Shown here one piece after another: positions 13,459-22,361 of a stretch of 30,451 nt of DNA (its first letter is position 1; each line of letters opens with the position of its first letter). The notes beneath the pieces are model-generated. The model saw only the letters and a list, made by a program, of their open reading frames with translations, was not told the DNA's origin and searched no databases. The stretch is from assembly GCA_004378665.1 (NCBI GenBank), contig SOIA01000094.1:1-30451 (forward strand). Reading direction: 5' to 3'. Source of the DNA: Candidatus Aminicenantota bacterium. Lineage in GTDB: Bacteria; Acidobacteriota; Aminicenantia; Aminicenantales; Aminicenantaceae. A program made the translations under genes and the position numbers.

Positions 13459-16134
13459 ATGAAGGAAAAAAAGCTCTATTTAATAGACGGCAATTCTATT
13501 CTCTACCGAGCATATTACGCTATCCGGTTTCTGTCCAACTCAAAGGGATTCCCGACAAACGCCATCTTCGGGTTCATCAGTATGCTCAGAAAGTTCATGC
13601 AGAAAGAGAATCCTCACTATCTCGGAATCGCCTTTGATGTGAAGGGCCCGACCATAAGGCATAAAGTCTTCAAGGATTACAAGGCGCATCGCAAACCCAT
13701 GCCAGAGGACCTGGTGGTTCAGGTCCCGGTCGTAAAAAAAGTCATAAAAGCCATGAACATTCCTCTTTTTGAACATGAAAATTACGAAGCGGACGACGTG
13801 CTGGGAAGCCTGACCCGTGAGGCCTCCAAAAGAAAAATCTCTACCGTTATCGTCACCACAGACAAAGATATCTTCCAGCTCGTGGACGATCTGACCAGCG
13901 TCTATAATCCTGTCAAGGATACCGTCCTGGACAAGAAGAAGGTGAAGGAAATTTTCGGGGTTTTTCCTTCTCAGGTGACAGACGTTTTGGCTTTATGGGG
14001 AGATCCCACGGATAACATTCCCGGAGTTCCAGGAATCGGGGAAAAGACTTCCAAGTCTTTGATCAATCAATTCGGCTCGTTGGGGAATCTGCTCGAAAAC
14101 TTGGACCAGGTCGATAAGGCTCCTCTTCGCGATAAGATCAAACAGAACCTGGACCAGTTGGAATTGAGCCGCCAGCTGGTGACCATCGAAAGGGGCCTAG
14201 ACCTGAAATTCAAGCTGGAAGACTTTTCCGTATCCGAGCCAAACCGTGAGGAATTGATCCAGATCTTCAAGGAATTAGAGTTCCCTTCGCTCCTGTCCGA
14301 ATACATGAAAAAGACAGAACGCGCGAAAAAACAGTACAAGATCATACTCAAAGAAGATAAATTGCGAAAACTCGTCGCCCGGATTAAAAAAGAAAAATTT
14401 GTCTCTCTCGACACAGAAACAGATAGTCCTTCTCCCACTCAGGCGAACTTGGTCGGGATGTCATTCTCTGTAAAGAATAACCAGGCTTTTTATCTCCCTC
14501 TCCGTCACGATTACCCCGATGTTCCCGAGCAGCTCTCGAAGGAGACGGCTTTTCGCCTTCTCGAAGACATCCTCACGGATCCGAAGGTTCGAAAATTCGG
14601 ACAGAACATCAAATATGACTCCATCGTTCTCAACAGGGAAGGGATCGCTCTCCAGGGAATCGATCTGGACTCCATGGTCCTCTCCTATCTTCTGGAGCCA
14701 AACTGGGGGAAACACAACCTGAATAAGCTGTCTTTGAGTTATCTCCAGGTCAAAACCATCCTCTACAAGGAGATCGTCGGAAAAGGGAAAAACGAGGTCA
14801 CGATCAACGCCGTTCCCATCGAAAAGGTTGCTCCCTACGCCTGCCAGGATGCAGACCTGGCTCTTCAGCTCTGCACTCTTCTCTGGCCTAAAGTCAAGCA
14901 GGAGAAAATGGAATCACTCTACAGCGAATTCGAGCGTCCCCTGATCGAAGTGCTGGCAGACATGGAGATGTGGGGAGTGAAGATCGACACTCAGGCTTTG
15001 GAAAGATTGTCCGAAGAGCTGCAGTCCGAACTCGACAATCTCCGGAAAAAAATCCACACGCTTGGCGGCGAAGAATTCAACATCAATTCCCCTCAGCAGT
15101 TAGGACACATTCTCTTCGAGAAACTCCAACTTCCGGCGTCCAGAAAAACCAAGAAAACAAAAAGCTATTCGACAAACATGAGCATACTTCAGGAGCTTGC
15201 CCGTGTTCATCCCATCGCAGAACACACGCTGGAATACAGGCGGCTCTCCAAGCTGAAATCTGGCTATGCAGACTCCCTCCCGCTCCTTCTCCATCCGGAG
15301 ACGAGGAGGATACACACTTCCTACAACCAGACAGTCGCCGCGACCGGAAGACTTTCAAGCAGCGACCCGAACCTGCAGAACATTCCCGTAAGGGGGGAAT
15401 TGGGGCGGAGGTTCCGTCAGGCGTTTATTCCCGAGGAAGGCCATCTCTTTCTTTCGGCCGACTACTCCCAGATTGAACTCCGAGTCCTGGCCCATCTCTC
15501 AGAAGACCCGGCTCTGATCGAGATATTTCTCCACGACAGAGATGTGCACGCAGAGACCGCTTCCCGTGTATTCGGTGACGCAACCGCACTGTCCAAAGAA
15601 GAGCAGCGAAGACACGCGAAAATCATCAATTTCAGCATGATTTACGGCGCATCGGCCTTCTCCCTGGCCAAAGAGCTGGGAACCTCCAATTCAGAGGCCC
15701 AGAGCTTCATCGACCTCTACTTCGCACAATACTCGAAAGTGCATGAGTTTCTGGAGAAAAAAGTTCAAGAGGCTACGGAAAAGGGATTCTCCGAGACGCT
15801 GTTCGGACGTAAACGCCAGGTGCCCGAACTCAAACAGAAGGAGTGGTTCGCCCAACAGGCAGGCCGCCGTATCGCTCTCAACACTCCCATACAGGGCACT
15901 GCCGCCGACTTGATGAAAAAAGCCATGATCGACATCTGGCGTGAGATAAAGAAACGAAACCTGAGGTCCAAGATGATCCTTCAGGTTCACGATGAACTGG
16001 TCTTTGAAGTCCCTGACAAAGAGAGAGAAGTGCTGGAGCCCCTCGTTAAGGAAAAGATGGAGAAGGTCTTCGCCCTCAAAATCCCGCTCAACGTACACTT
16101 AGAATGGGGAGTGAACTGGGCTGAAGCCAAATAA
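13459..16134 (+). CDS. polA: DNA polymerase I
   Basis: PolA fills gaps and removes RNA primers in lagging-strand maturation and excision repair. The 891-residue chain has all three parts. The 5' nuclease (about 1-290) has YLIDGNSILYRAYYA, NYEADDVLG and DPTDNIPGVPGIGEKT. The 3' proofreading domain has its acidic residues intact: Asp318/Glu320 in LDTETDS, plus NIKYD and YACQDADLA. In the polymerase, motif A is SADYSQIELR (Asp668), motif B is RRHAKIINFSMIYG and motif C is QVHDELVFEVP (Asp845). It is therefore likely proofreading-competent, unlike Taq-type enzymes. It ends 11 bases from the stop of the convergent gene. Confidence 0.97.
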   Translation: MKEKKLYLIDGNSILYRAYYAIRFLSNSKGFPTNAIFGFISMLRKFMQKENPHYLGIAFDVKGPTIRHKVFKDYKAHRKPMPEDLVVQVPVVKKVIKAMNIPLFEHENYEADDVLGSLTREASKRKISTVIVTTDKDIFQLVDDLTSVYNPVKDTVLDKKKVKEIFGVFPSQVTDVLALWGDPTDNIPGVPGIGEKTSKSLINQFGSLGNLLENLDQVDKAPLRDKIKQNLDQLELSRQLVTIERGLDLKFKLEDFSVSEPNREELIQIFKELEFPSLLSEYMKKTERAKKQYKIILKEDKLRKLVARIKKEKFVSLDTETDSPSPTQANLVGMSFSVKNNQAFYLPLRHDYPDVPEQLSKETAFRLLEDILTDPKVRKFGQNIKYDSIVLNREGIALQGIDLDSMVLSYLLEPNWGKHNLNKLSLSYLQVKTILYKEIVGKGKNEVTINAVPIEKVAPYACQDADLALQLCTLLWPKVKQEKMESLYSEFERPLIEVLADMEMWGVKIDTQALERLSEELQSELDNLRKKIHTLGGEEFNINSPQQLGHILFEKLQLPASRKTKKTKSYSTNMSILQELARVHPIAEHTLEYRRLSKLKSGYADSLPLLLHPETRRIHTSYNQTVAATGRLSSSDPNLQNIPVRGELGRRFRQAFIPEEGHLFLSADYSQIELRVLAHLSEDPALIEIFLHDRDVHAETASRVFGDATALSKEEQRRHAKIINFSMIYGASAFSLAKELGTSNSEAQSFIDLYFAQYSKVHEFLEKKVQEATEKGFSETLFGRKRQVPELKQKEWFAQQAGRRIALNTPIQGTAADLMKKAMIDIWREIKKRNLRSKMILQVHDELVFEVPDKEREVLEPLVKEKMEKVFALKIPLNVHLEWGVNWAEAK

Positions 16135-16145
16135 AAGCTTTTCTT

Positions 16146-17270
16146 TTAAAGATCTTTTTTATAGACGCGGAATTTTTTATACAGCTTTCCGCCCATTCTC
16201 TGCATCTCCGCTCTGACCTTCACGTTTTCTTCGAGCTCATGATGCGTGTCCATTATTTCCATGCCTGCTTCTTGGGCGGAGATTATTATCTTTACTCCCA
16301 TGATGACATCAATCCCGCGGCCTCGATATTTCTCTTTGATGGCGCCGAGGAGGAGATCGAGCTGTTTGGTCTTCTTCGCCGCCCTCAATATTTTCAAAAA
16401 GCCGAAAGGAAAAAGGCGACCTCTGGCTTTCTGGATGCCTTCTGTCATATCCGGAATACCGATGAAAAAGGACACCGGTTCATCCTTTACTAACACGACC
16501 TTCACAAACCTCGGGTCGATAACAGGCAGATAACGTGCGGCCAAATCCTTCATCTCTTTTTCGCTCAACGGTGCGTACCCGTAAATATTGCCTGCCAGAT
16601 AACACTCATTCATTAGGGTGAAAATCGGAACGATCCACGGCTTCAGTTCTTTTCTTTTCCTGAACTCGATAATTTTATAGTTTCCCTTGCGCGTGGCTCT
16701 CTCGTAAATCCTCTTGTAGAATTCCGGCAGCTCTTTCGGCACATCAAGCTTGTAGACGAAATAGTCCACGTCCTTCGAATACCCCTGCTTCTCAACTAGT
16801 GCGGTCATCCATTCAAAATTATAATAGGTGGCAATGGTGGCTCTGTTCTCGAATCCCTCGATCAAAAATCCCTCAGGATCCTGGTCCGAAAACCCATAGG
16901 GGCCGACAATCTTCGTCATCCCCTTCTCCCGGGCCCAATCCTCAACATGATTCAAAAGAGCACGAACGACTTCTTCCTCTTCCCATGTTTCCAAATAACC
17001 AAACCGGGCTGTCTTTTCATTCTTGTGCTCGTTATACCGTGAATTGATGACCCCCATGATCCTCCCGACAACATCTTCCCCGCGGTAAGCAAGGAGAATA
17101 ATCGTGTCGCAATACGAAAAGGCTTCGTTCTTCTTTGGGTCGAAGTAACTCCATTCATCCACGTAGATAGGATGCACCCAGTTGGTATGACCGGCATGAA
17201 TCTTTTCAGGAAGATAGATGAATTTTTTTAAATCTCTCCGCGTTTTGACTTCTCTAATTTCAATGTCCAT
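16146..17270 (-). CDS. GNAT-like acyltransferase superfamily protein of unknown substrate
   Basis: The 374-residue product opens MDIEIREVKTRRDLKKFIYLP. It then has YRGEDVVGRIMGVINSRYNEH, a GNAT-type strand and acceptor region near residues 75-100, followed by DWAREKGMTKIVGPYGFSDQDPEG (about 135-160). Such proteins are seen across Bacteroidota-like and anaerobic genomes and are annotated only as GNAT-fold or hypothetical. The substrate is not known. The start ATG at 17270 has GGGGAG about five bases upstream; the open frame beyond it to 17375 has no such support. It converges with polA and diverges from rnfC. No membrane segment or signal peptide is seen, so it is probably cytoplasmic. Confidence 0.72.
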   Translation of the reverse strand: MDIEIREVKTRRDLKKFIYLPEKIHAGHTNWVHPIYVDEWSYFDPKKNEAFSYCDTIILLAYRGEDVVGRIMGVINSRYNEHKNEKTARFGYLETWEEEEVVRALLNHVEDWAREKGMTKIVGPYGFSDQDPEGFLIEGFENRATIATYYNFEWMTALVEKQGYSKDVDYFVYKLDVPKELPEFYKRIYERATRKGNYKIIEFRKRKELKPWIVPIFTLMNECYLAGNIYGYAPLSEKEMKDLAARYLPVIDPRFVKVVLVKDEPVSFFIGIPDMTEGIQKARGRLFPFGFLKILRAAKKTKQLDLLLGAIKEKYRGRGIDVIMGVKIIISAQEAGMEIMDTHHELEENVKVRAEMQRMGGKLYKKFRVYKKDL

Positions 17271-17444
17271 TGTTACTCCCCTAAGTCCTATCCTATATAT
17301 CACTACCGCATAAAAATCAATTGTAAAAGCATAAGCATCCCTATTTCCGGGTTCCATACTCATACATATTCCCATTCACGCTTGACAACACAGGGGGAGA
17401 ATGAATAAACTTTATCCTCATTTTTTTGCGCACATCAAAGGCCT
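17271..17444. promoter_or_regulatory. Divergent promoter region of the acyltransferase gene and rnf operon
   Basis: For rnfC a perfect TTGACA (17382-17387) lies on the plus strand. TAAACT at 17406-17411 (18-base spacer) is the best -10 candidate, giving a leader of roughly 25 bases that contains AAAGG directly before the ATG. On the minus strand an AT-rich stretch with TTGATT and GATATATAGG upstream of 17270 could serve the acyltransferase gene. The -10 elements are weak matches in both directions. Confidence 0.4.
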
Positions 17445-18764
17445 ATGAAGACCAAGACATTCCCTCACGGAATCCATCCTCCTGAACTCAAAAATCTCAC
17501 GGAGGAGATCTCTCTCCAGCCCATGCCCGCTCCTGAGAAAGTCATGATCCCTCTCCTGCAGCATTTTGGCGCCCCCGCAAAGCCTTTAGTCCAGAAAGGG
17601 GACGAAGTCTCGCTGGGTCAGAAAATCGGCGAAGGACAGGGCCTCTTCTCGGCTTCCGTCCATTCCAGCGTTTCCGGCAAGGTTCTCTCTGTAGACTCTT
17701 TTCACCACCCCGGGGGAACTCCTGTTCCTGCGGTCACGATCGCTAATGACGGCCAGGATAAAGCCGATACCGATAAAAAAGAAATAAAAAATCCCTTTTC
17801 CCTGAGCCCGGAGGATATCCGTGACAAGATCAAAGAGGCCGGAGTGGTCGGCCTGGGAGGAGCCGCCTTCCCCACGGCGGTCAAGCTTTCTCCCCCCAAG
17901 GATAGTCCGATTGACACGATCATCATAAACGGCTGTGAATGCGAACCCCTATTGACTTCTGACTACCGGCTCATGCTGGAATTTCCCGACGAAATCCTCA
18001 AGGGCGCAGAACTGGCGCGCATCGCAACGGGCGCAGACCGGATCATTGTGGGAATAGAGGACAATAAGAAAAAAGCGTTTGAACTATTCCAGGAAAAAAT
18101 TCAGGATTACGAAGGAGAGGCCGTGCTCCTCAAAACAAAATATCCGGAAGGAGCCGAGAAAAACCTGATCTATGCCATCCTCCGCAGGGAAGTCCCAAGG
18201 GGAGGGCTTCCTTTCAACGTGGGAATCGTCGTCCAGAACGTGGGGACAGCCAAGGCCATCTGGGATGCCGTGAGCACAGGAAAGCCTCTCTTCGAAAGGG
18301 CCATCACGGTTTCAGGGCAAAGTATCACAGAGCCGAAAAATCTCCTCGTCCGCATCGGAACTCCCTTCCAGGCCGTGATTGATTTCTGCGGAGGGCTCAA
18401 GGAGGACGGAAACATTCTGGTGATGGGCGGTCCGATGATGGGGCTCACTCAGTGGACTCCGGAAGTGCCGGTTGTCAAAGGGACTTCTGGCATTTTGGCC
18501 TGGAACGCTCCCGCGCCCGGCACCGAATACTCCTGCATTAACTGCGGGCGCTGTATCGAGCACTGCCCGATGGCACTTGTGCCGACTCAACTCGCAAAAT
18601 ATGTCCAGTTCGACAAGCTGCCCGAAGCCGAGAGCTGGGGCATCCTGGACTGCGTGGAATGCGGCAGCTGCCAGTACATCTGCCCTTCTAAGATCCTTCT
18701 TGTCCACTGGATGCGCCTGGGAAAAAATAAGGTCATGAGCTCGAAACAAAAAAAGAGCGCCTGA
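17445..18764 (+). CDS. rnfC: Rnf complex subunit C
   Basis: RnfC is the NADH-side subunit of the ferredoxin:NAD+ oxidoreductase that pumps Na+ or H+. The 439-residue chain starts FPHGIHPPELK. It has the SASVHSSVSGKVLSV barrel-sandwich segment, the nucleotide/FMN-binding GVVGLGGAAFPTAVKL and INGCECEPLLTSDYRLM. Two [4Fe-4S] motifs, CINCGRCIEHCP (from about residue 364) and CVECGSCQYICP, follow. It is the short form without the long Ala/Lys-rich tail of proteobacterial RsxC. It begins the operon, and its stop overlaps the rnfD ATG by one base. Confidence 0.96.
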   Translation: MKTKTFPHGIHPPELKNLTEEISLQPMPAPEKVMIPLLQHFGAPAKPLVQKGDEVSLGQKIGEGQGLFSASVHSSVSGKVLSVDSFHHPGGTPVPAVTIANDGQDKADTDKKEIKNPFSLSPEDIRDKIKEAGVVGLGGAAFPTAVKLSPPKDSPIDTIIINGCECEPLLTSDYRLMLEFPDEILKGAELARIATGADRIIVGIEDNKKKAFELFQEKIQDYEGEAVLLKTKYPEGAEKNLIYAILRREVPRGGLPFNVGIVVQNVGTAKAIWDAVSTGKPLFERAITVSGQSITEPKNLLVRIGTPFQAVIDFCGGLKEDGNILVMGGPMMGLTQWTPEVPVVKGTSGILAWNAPAPGTEYSCINCGRCIEHCPMALVPTQLAKYVQFDKLPEAESWGILDCVECGSCQYICPSKILLVHWMRLGKNKVMSSKQKKSA

Positions 18765-19741
18765 TGACAGATAAACTCTTCATCCTCCAATCCTCGCCTC
18801 ATTTCAGGGATAAAGACTCTGTCCCCAAAATCATGTACGTCGTTATCATCGCCCTCCTCCCGGCTGTTTTCGCCTCTCTTTACTTCTTCAGGCTCAAGGC
18901 TGTCGGCCTGTATGTCTCATGTTTGGTGGCCTGCCTGGTGACTGAAGCCATCTTCCTCTGGGTCAGAAAAAAGCCCCTGCAATCTCTTGGGGATGGCTCT
19001 GCCGTGATCACTGCCTTGCTTATCGCTATGACCCTTCCGCCGACTATTTCCCTGGAATTGGCAGTCATCGGATCGGTTGTTGCGATTGCCATAGGAAAAC
19101 AGGTCTTCGGAGGGCTTGGATACAATATCTTCAATCCTGCACTGGTTGGAAGAGCCTTTCTCCAAACCGCCTTCCCTGTCGCGATGACGACCTGGTTCCC
19201 TCCTGCAACGTTGAGCTTTGACACCGCGACTTTCGCCACGCCTCTGGGCAACCTGAAATTTGAAGAAGCGATTGCCCAGGGAACGCTCACCCCTCTCAAA
19301 GACCTCTTTTGGGGGAATACCGGCGGCTGTTTGGGGGAGACTTCGGCTATCGCTCTTCTCATCGGTGCGATCATCCTGTTCTCCAAAAAAACGATCGACT
19401 GGCGCATCCCGTTGGGAATCATCCTTGCCTTGAGTGTCTTTACGGGCATTTTTTGGCTCGCGAATCCGGACAAATACGCCTCTCCTGTTTTCCATGCGCT
19501 CGCGGGAGGCCTGTTGATCGGAGCTTTTTTCATGGCCACTGACATGGTGACTTCACCGATCACACCCAAAGGCACATGGATATACGCTCTGGGGATAGGC
19601 TTCATGGTGGGATTGATCCGTCTTTTCGGAGGTTTTCCAGAAGGCGTGATGTATTCCATCCTTTTCATGAACACTTTTGTTCCTCTTCTCAACCGCTATT
19701 CACGGCCAAAAATCCTCGGAGAAAGGAGGAAAGAATCATGA
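18764..19741 (+). CDS. rnfD: Rnf complex subunit D
   Basis: RnfD is an integral membrane subunit carrying a covalently bound FMN in the Rnf ion pump. The 325-residue chain has about eight to ten hydrophobic segments and family stretches GLGYNIFNPALVGRAF, GNTGGCLGETSAIALL, FFMATDMVTSPITPKG and RLFGGFPEGVMYSILFMN. The likely flavinylation site is Thr159 in TATFATPLG, with Phe where Gly or Ser is often found before Ala-Thr. The ATG overlaps the rnfC stop, and its own TGA overlaps the rnfG ATG by four bases. FMN attachment normally needs ApbE, which is not in this window. Confidence 0.95.
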   Translation: MTDKLFILQSSPHFRDKDSVPKIMYVVIIALLPAVFASLYFFRLKAVGLYVSCLVACLVTEAIFLWVRKKPLQSLGDGSAVITALLIAMTLPPTISLELAVIGSVVAIAIGKQVFGGLGYNIFNPALVGRAFLQTAFPVAMTTWFPPATLSFDTATFATPLGNLKFEEAIAQGTLTPLKDLFWGNTGGCLGETSAIALLIGAIILFSKKTIDWRIPLGIILALSVFTGIFWLANPDKYASPVFHALAGGLLIGAFFMATDMVTSPITPKGTWIYALGIGFMVGLIRLFGGFPEGVMYSILFMNTFVPLLNRYSRPKILGERRKES

Positions 19742-20343
19742 GCCTTTCCTCTCGAATGATCATCGTTCTGACTACGGTCGGCCTGATCTCCGGAGGTTTT
19801 TTAGCCGGAGTGGCGAAACTGACAGAGGAAAGGATCGCACTGAATATTCAAGCGGAAATCGAAGAGGCCATCGCAGAGGTCGTAGATAATGCAGAGGTCA
19901 ACCAGAAAGTGTACGAAGAGGAAGACCTTGTTATCTACAGAGAGCTGGACGAGGAAGGCGCTCTCGCTGGATTCGCAGTCCAGGCGACCGGCGTAGGCTT
20001 TCAGGATAAAATCACTCTGATGTTTGGATTGGACGCATCCCTGACAAAAATAACCGGACTGACCGTCATTGACCAAAATGAAACGCCCGGTTTGGGCGCG
20101 AAGATCGAAGATTGGAATTCCTTCCTTCAGTTCTGGGAAAACAAAGATGCGACTGGCCAGCTCACCTTGCGCAAACCTGCCGCACGCACTCCAGAAGAGC
20201 TCTCGGCCGCTGAAATCAACACCATCACAGCGGCCACGATCTCCTCGAAGAAAGTGCTGGAAATCGTGAATCTTTCGCTGGAAAAGGTCCGACAGCTCAT
20301 TCAGGAGGGGAAAATCGCAAAAGAGGAGCAAGATGGCGACTAA
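19738..20343 (+). CDS. rnfG: Rnf complex subunit G
   Basis: RnfG is a membrane-anchored subunit with a periplasmic domain bearing covalent FMN. From the ATG at 19738 the 201-residue chain has one N-terminal membrane helix (about 7-27) and an FMN-binding domain with GLTVIDQNETPGLGAKI (about 107-123). The attachment motif is TITAATISS, Thr167 being the likely acceptor. The frame is open upstream inside rnfD, but AAAGGAGG nine bases before 19738 fixes the start. The usual SGAT is changed to TAAT, still within the broad S/T-x-A-T rule. The 3' end overlaps rnfE by 11 bases. Confidence 0.94.
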   Translation: MSLSSRMIIVLTTVGLISGGFLAGVAKLTEERIALNIQAEIEEAIAEVVDNAEVNQKVYEEEDLVIYRELDEEGALAGFAVQATGVGFQDKITLMFGLDASLTKITGLTVIDQNETPGLGAKIEDWNSFLQFWENKDATGQLTLRKPAARTPEELSAAEINTITAATISSKKVLEIVNLSLEKVRQLIQEGKIAKEEQDGD

Positions 20344-20944
20344 AAGCATCGGGCAGGAATACCTCAAGGGTCTGTGGGATGAAAATCCCGTGTTCCGCCA
20401 GCTTCTCGGGATGTGCCCGACGCTTGCTGTCACCGGGACTGTGATCACCGGCATGGCCATGGCCCTGGCCACGACCTTCGTGTTGATCTTCAGCTCACTC
20501 GTTGTCTCGTCGATCAAAAAGCTCATCCCCTCCCAGGTCCGCATCGCCACTTATATCGTCGTCATCGCGAGCTTCGTGACCATCGCCGACCAATTCCTGA
20601 AGGCCTATTTTTATTCGATATCTGAAGCCTTGGGCCCTTATGTCCCTTTGATCGTGGTCAACTGCATCATACTGGGCCGACAGGAGGCGTTTTCATCGAA
20701 GAACTCGGTCGGCCGGTCTCTGATCGATGCCCTGGGTATGAGCTCAGGGTTCGTGCTGGCTCTGTTTGTTCTGAGCGCGATCCGGGAACTCCTGGGAGCA
20801 GGAACGTTTCTTGGCTATCAAGTTATGGGCCCCTGGTTTAAACCCTGGATAATCATGATCCTGCCTGCGGGTGCTTTCATCACTTTAGGGGTTCTTCTTG
20901 GAATTGCCCTTTTGATCGAAAGCAAGACAAAGAGGAGTCAATAG
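20333..20944 (+). CDS. rnfE: Rnf complex subunit E
   Basis: RnfE is a six-helix membrane subunit homologous to NqrD. The 203-residue chain contains GMCPTLAVT (Cys28) and VVNCIILGR (Cys111). The equivalent cysteines in Nqr, together with two from the sister subunit, hold a [2Fe-2S] cluster inside the membrane. Other family stretches are IKKLIPSQVRIATYIVVIA and the C-terminal SAIRELLGAGTFLG. GAGGAG lies five bases before the ATG, inside the end of rnfG. Its stop overlaps the rnfA GTG by one base. Confidence 0.96.
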   Translation: MATKSIGQEYLKGLWDENPVFRQLLGMCPTLAVTGTVITGMAMALATTFVLIFSSLVVSSIKKLIPSQVRIATYIVVIASFVTIADQFLKAYFYSISEALGPYVPLIVVNCIILGRQEAFSSKNSVGRSLIDALGMSSGFVLALFVLSAIRELLGAGTFLGYQVMGPWFKPWIIMILPAGAFITLGVLLGIALLIESKTKRSQ

Positions 20945-21519
20945 TGGAACTGGCTGCAATTTTTATCTCGGCTGTTCTGGTCCAGAACTTTGTTCTGTAT
21001 TACTTTCTCGGCATCTGTCCCTTCCTGGGGGTGAGCAAGAAAATCGACTCCGCCTTTTCCATGGGGCTCGCCGTCACTTTTGTCATGTCCATCACTGCGG
21101 TTGTCTCATGGCTGATCAACAACCTGATCCTTATTCCGTTCGGCCTGGACTATCTCCAGATCGTATCCTTTATTCTTGTCATCGCATCCCTGGTCCAACT
21201 GGTTGAAATGTTCATCCGCAAGATCAGCCCTCCTCTCTACCAGGCTTTGGGTATCTATCTTCCGTTGATCACGACAAACTGCGCCATCATGGGCCTAGCC
21301 CTGATCGCTGCGTTGAACGAATACAGCTTTGTGGAGACCGTAATTTTCGGGTTCAGTTCAGGCATAGGATTCACTCTCGCCATCGTTCTGATCGCCGGAA
21401 TCCGGGAACAATTGGACCTGGCTGATGTTCCCGAACCCTTAAAAGGAGCTGGGATCGCGCTTATTGTTGCCGGAATCATGGCTCTGGCCTTCAATGGATT
21501 TATAGGAATGCTGACATGA
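20944..21519 (+). CDS. rnfA: Rnf complex subunit A
   Basis: RnfA is the inverted-topology sister of RnfE, homologous to NqrE, with six membrane helices. The 191-residue chain has LGICPFLGVSKK (Cys25) and ITTNCAIMG (Cys113), the pair expected to complete the intramembrane [2Fe-2S] site with RnfE. It also has SGIGFTLAIVLIAGIREQLDLADVP near the C terminus. It starts with GTG at 20944, coupled to the rnfE TAG, with AGAGGAG upstream. Its stop overlaps the rnfB ATG by four bases. Confidence 0.96.
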   Translation: MELAAIFISAVLVQNFVLYYFLGICPFLGVSKKIDSAFSMGLAVTFVMSITAVVSWLINNLILIPFGLDYLQIVSFILVIASLVQLVEMFIRKISPPLYQALGIYLPLITTNCAIMGLALIAALNEYSFVETVIFGFSSGIGFTLAIVLIAGIREQLDLADVPEPLKGAGIALIVAGIMALAFNGFIGMLT

Positions 21520-22361
21520 CCGAAATCTTGATCTCGATCATCACCATGACCGCACTCGGTTTTCTGTTCTCTGTGGGCCTGGTGTTTGCGTACAAAAAAC
21601 TGAAGGTGGAAGAAGACCCAAAGATCGAGCAGGTGTCAGAAGCCTTGCCTCAGGCTAACTGCGGCGCCTGCGGCTACGCGGGATGCCGGGCGTTCGCGGA
21701 AGCTGTGGCCAAGGGTGAGGCGGAAGTCAACGGATGCCCTGTCGGAGGAGAAGACGTCACCTCTGAAATCGCAAATATTCTGGGAATCGAGGCGCCCGAA
21801 GTGGTCAAACAACTGGCCCGCCTTCACTGCCGGGGAACCCATGAAGCCGCAAAGGACAAGGGCCCTTACATCGGGATCTCCACATGCCATGCTGCCCACC
21901 TGATCGGCGGGACCAAACAGTGTTCTTTCGGATGCCTTCATTCTGGAGACTGTGTCCGAGTTTGCCCTTTTGATGCGCTCCACATGGGAGAAGAAGGCCT
22001 CCCTGTAGTGGATGAAGACAAGTGTACGGCCTGCGGGAAATGTGTTGATGCGTGTCCGAGGAATCTCTTCGAGCTCCATCCGGTGTCTCAAGAGATCATC
22101 GTTTTCTGCCGTTCGCTGGACAGGGGTGCGGCTTCACGGAAAGCATGCAAAAACGCCTGCATAGCCTGCGGAATCTGTGCGAGGGCCTGCCCGGAGGCCA
22201 TCGTGATGGAGAATAATATTGCGGTGATTACGGACTATAAAAAGATAAGCCCGGATAAAATTCCTGAGATTGAGAAATGCCCGACCGACGCTATCGGACG
22301 GCTTCACAAGGATACGAATGAAGAAGAAAAGGAGGAAGAAAAAAAGGAAGATGAGGGATAA
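21516..22361 (+). CDS. rnfB: Rnf complex subunit B
   Basis: RnfB receives electrons from reduced ferredoxin. The 281-residue chain has an N-terminal membrane helix (about 5-25). Next is the 4Fe-4S domain with Cys49, Cys52, Cys57 and Cys74 (ANCGACGYAGC to NGCP). Ferredoxin-like clusters follow: CSFGCLHSGDCVRVCP, CTACGKCVDACP and CIACGICARACPEA. It ends in a strongly acidic Glu/Lys tail (about 268-281) whose DNA is also read in another frame by the next gene. The ATG overlaps the rnfA stop. Confidence 0.95.
   Translation: MTEILISIITMTALGFLFSVGLVFAYKKLKVEEDPKIEQVSEALPQANCGACGYAGCRAFAEAVAKGEAEVNGCPVGGEDVTSEIANILGIEAPEVVKQLARLHCRGTHEAAKDKGPYIGISTCHAAHLIGGTKQCSFGCLHSGDCVRVCPFDALHMGEEGLPVVDEDKCTACGKCVDACPRNLFELHPVSQEIIVFCRSLDRGAASRKACKNACIACGICARACPEAIVMENNIAVITDYKKISPDKIPEIEKCPTDAIGRLHKDTNEEEKEEEKKEDEG

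Noticed and set aside
14970..15476. A 168-codon plus-strand frame inside polA
   Set aside because: Overlaps intact polA coding sequence in another frame; low-complexity Ser/Pro/Arg composition.
16135..16160. AAAAGCTTTT and AAAGATCTTT palindromes between polA and the acyltransferase gene as a bidirectional terminator
   Set aside because: Stems are short, AT-only apart from two pairs, and have almost no loop, so a stable hairpin is unlikely.
18880..19692. A 270-codon reverse-strand open frame within rnfD
   Set aside because: Shadow of rnfD; it is basic and Pro/Arg-rich without any domain.
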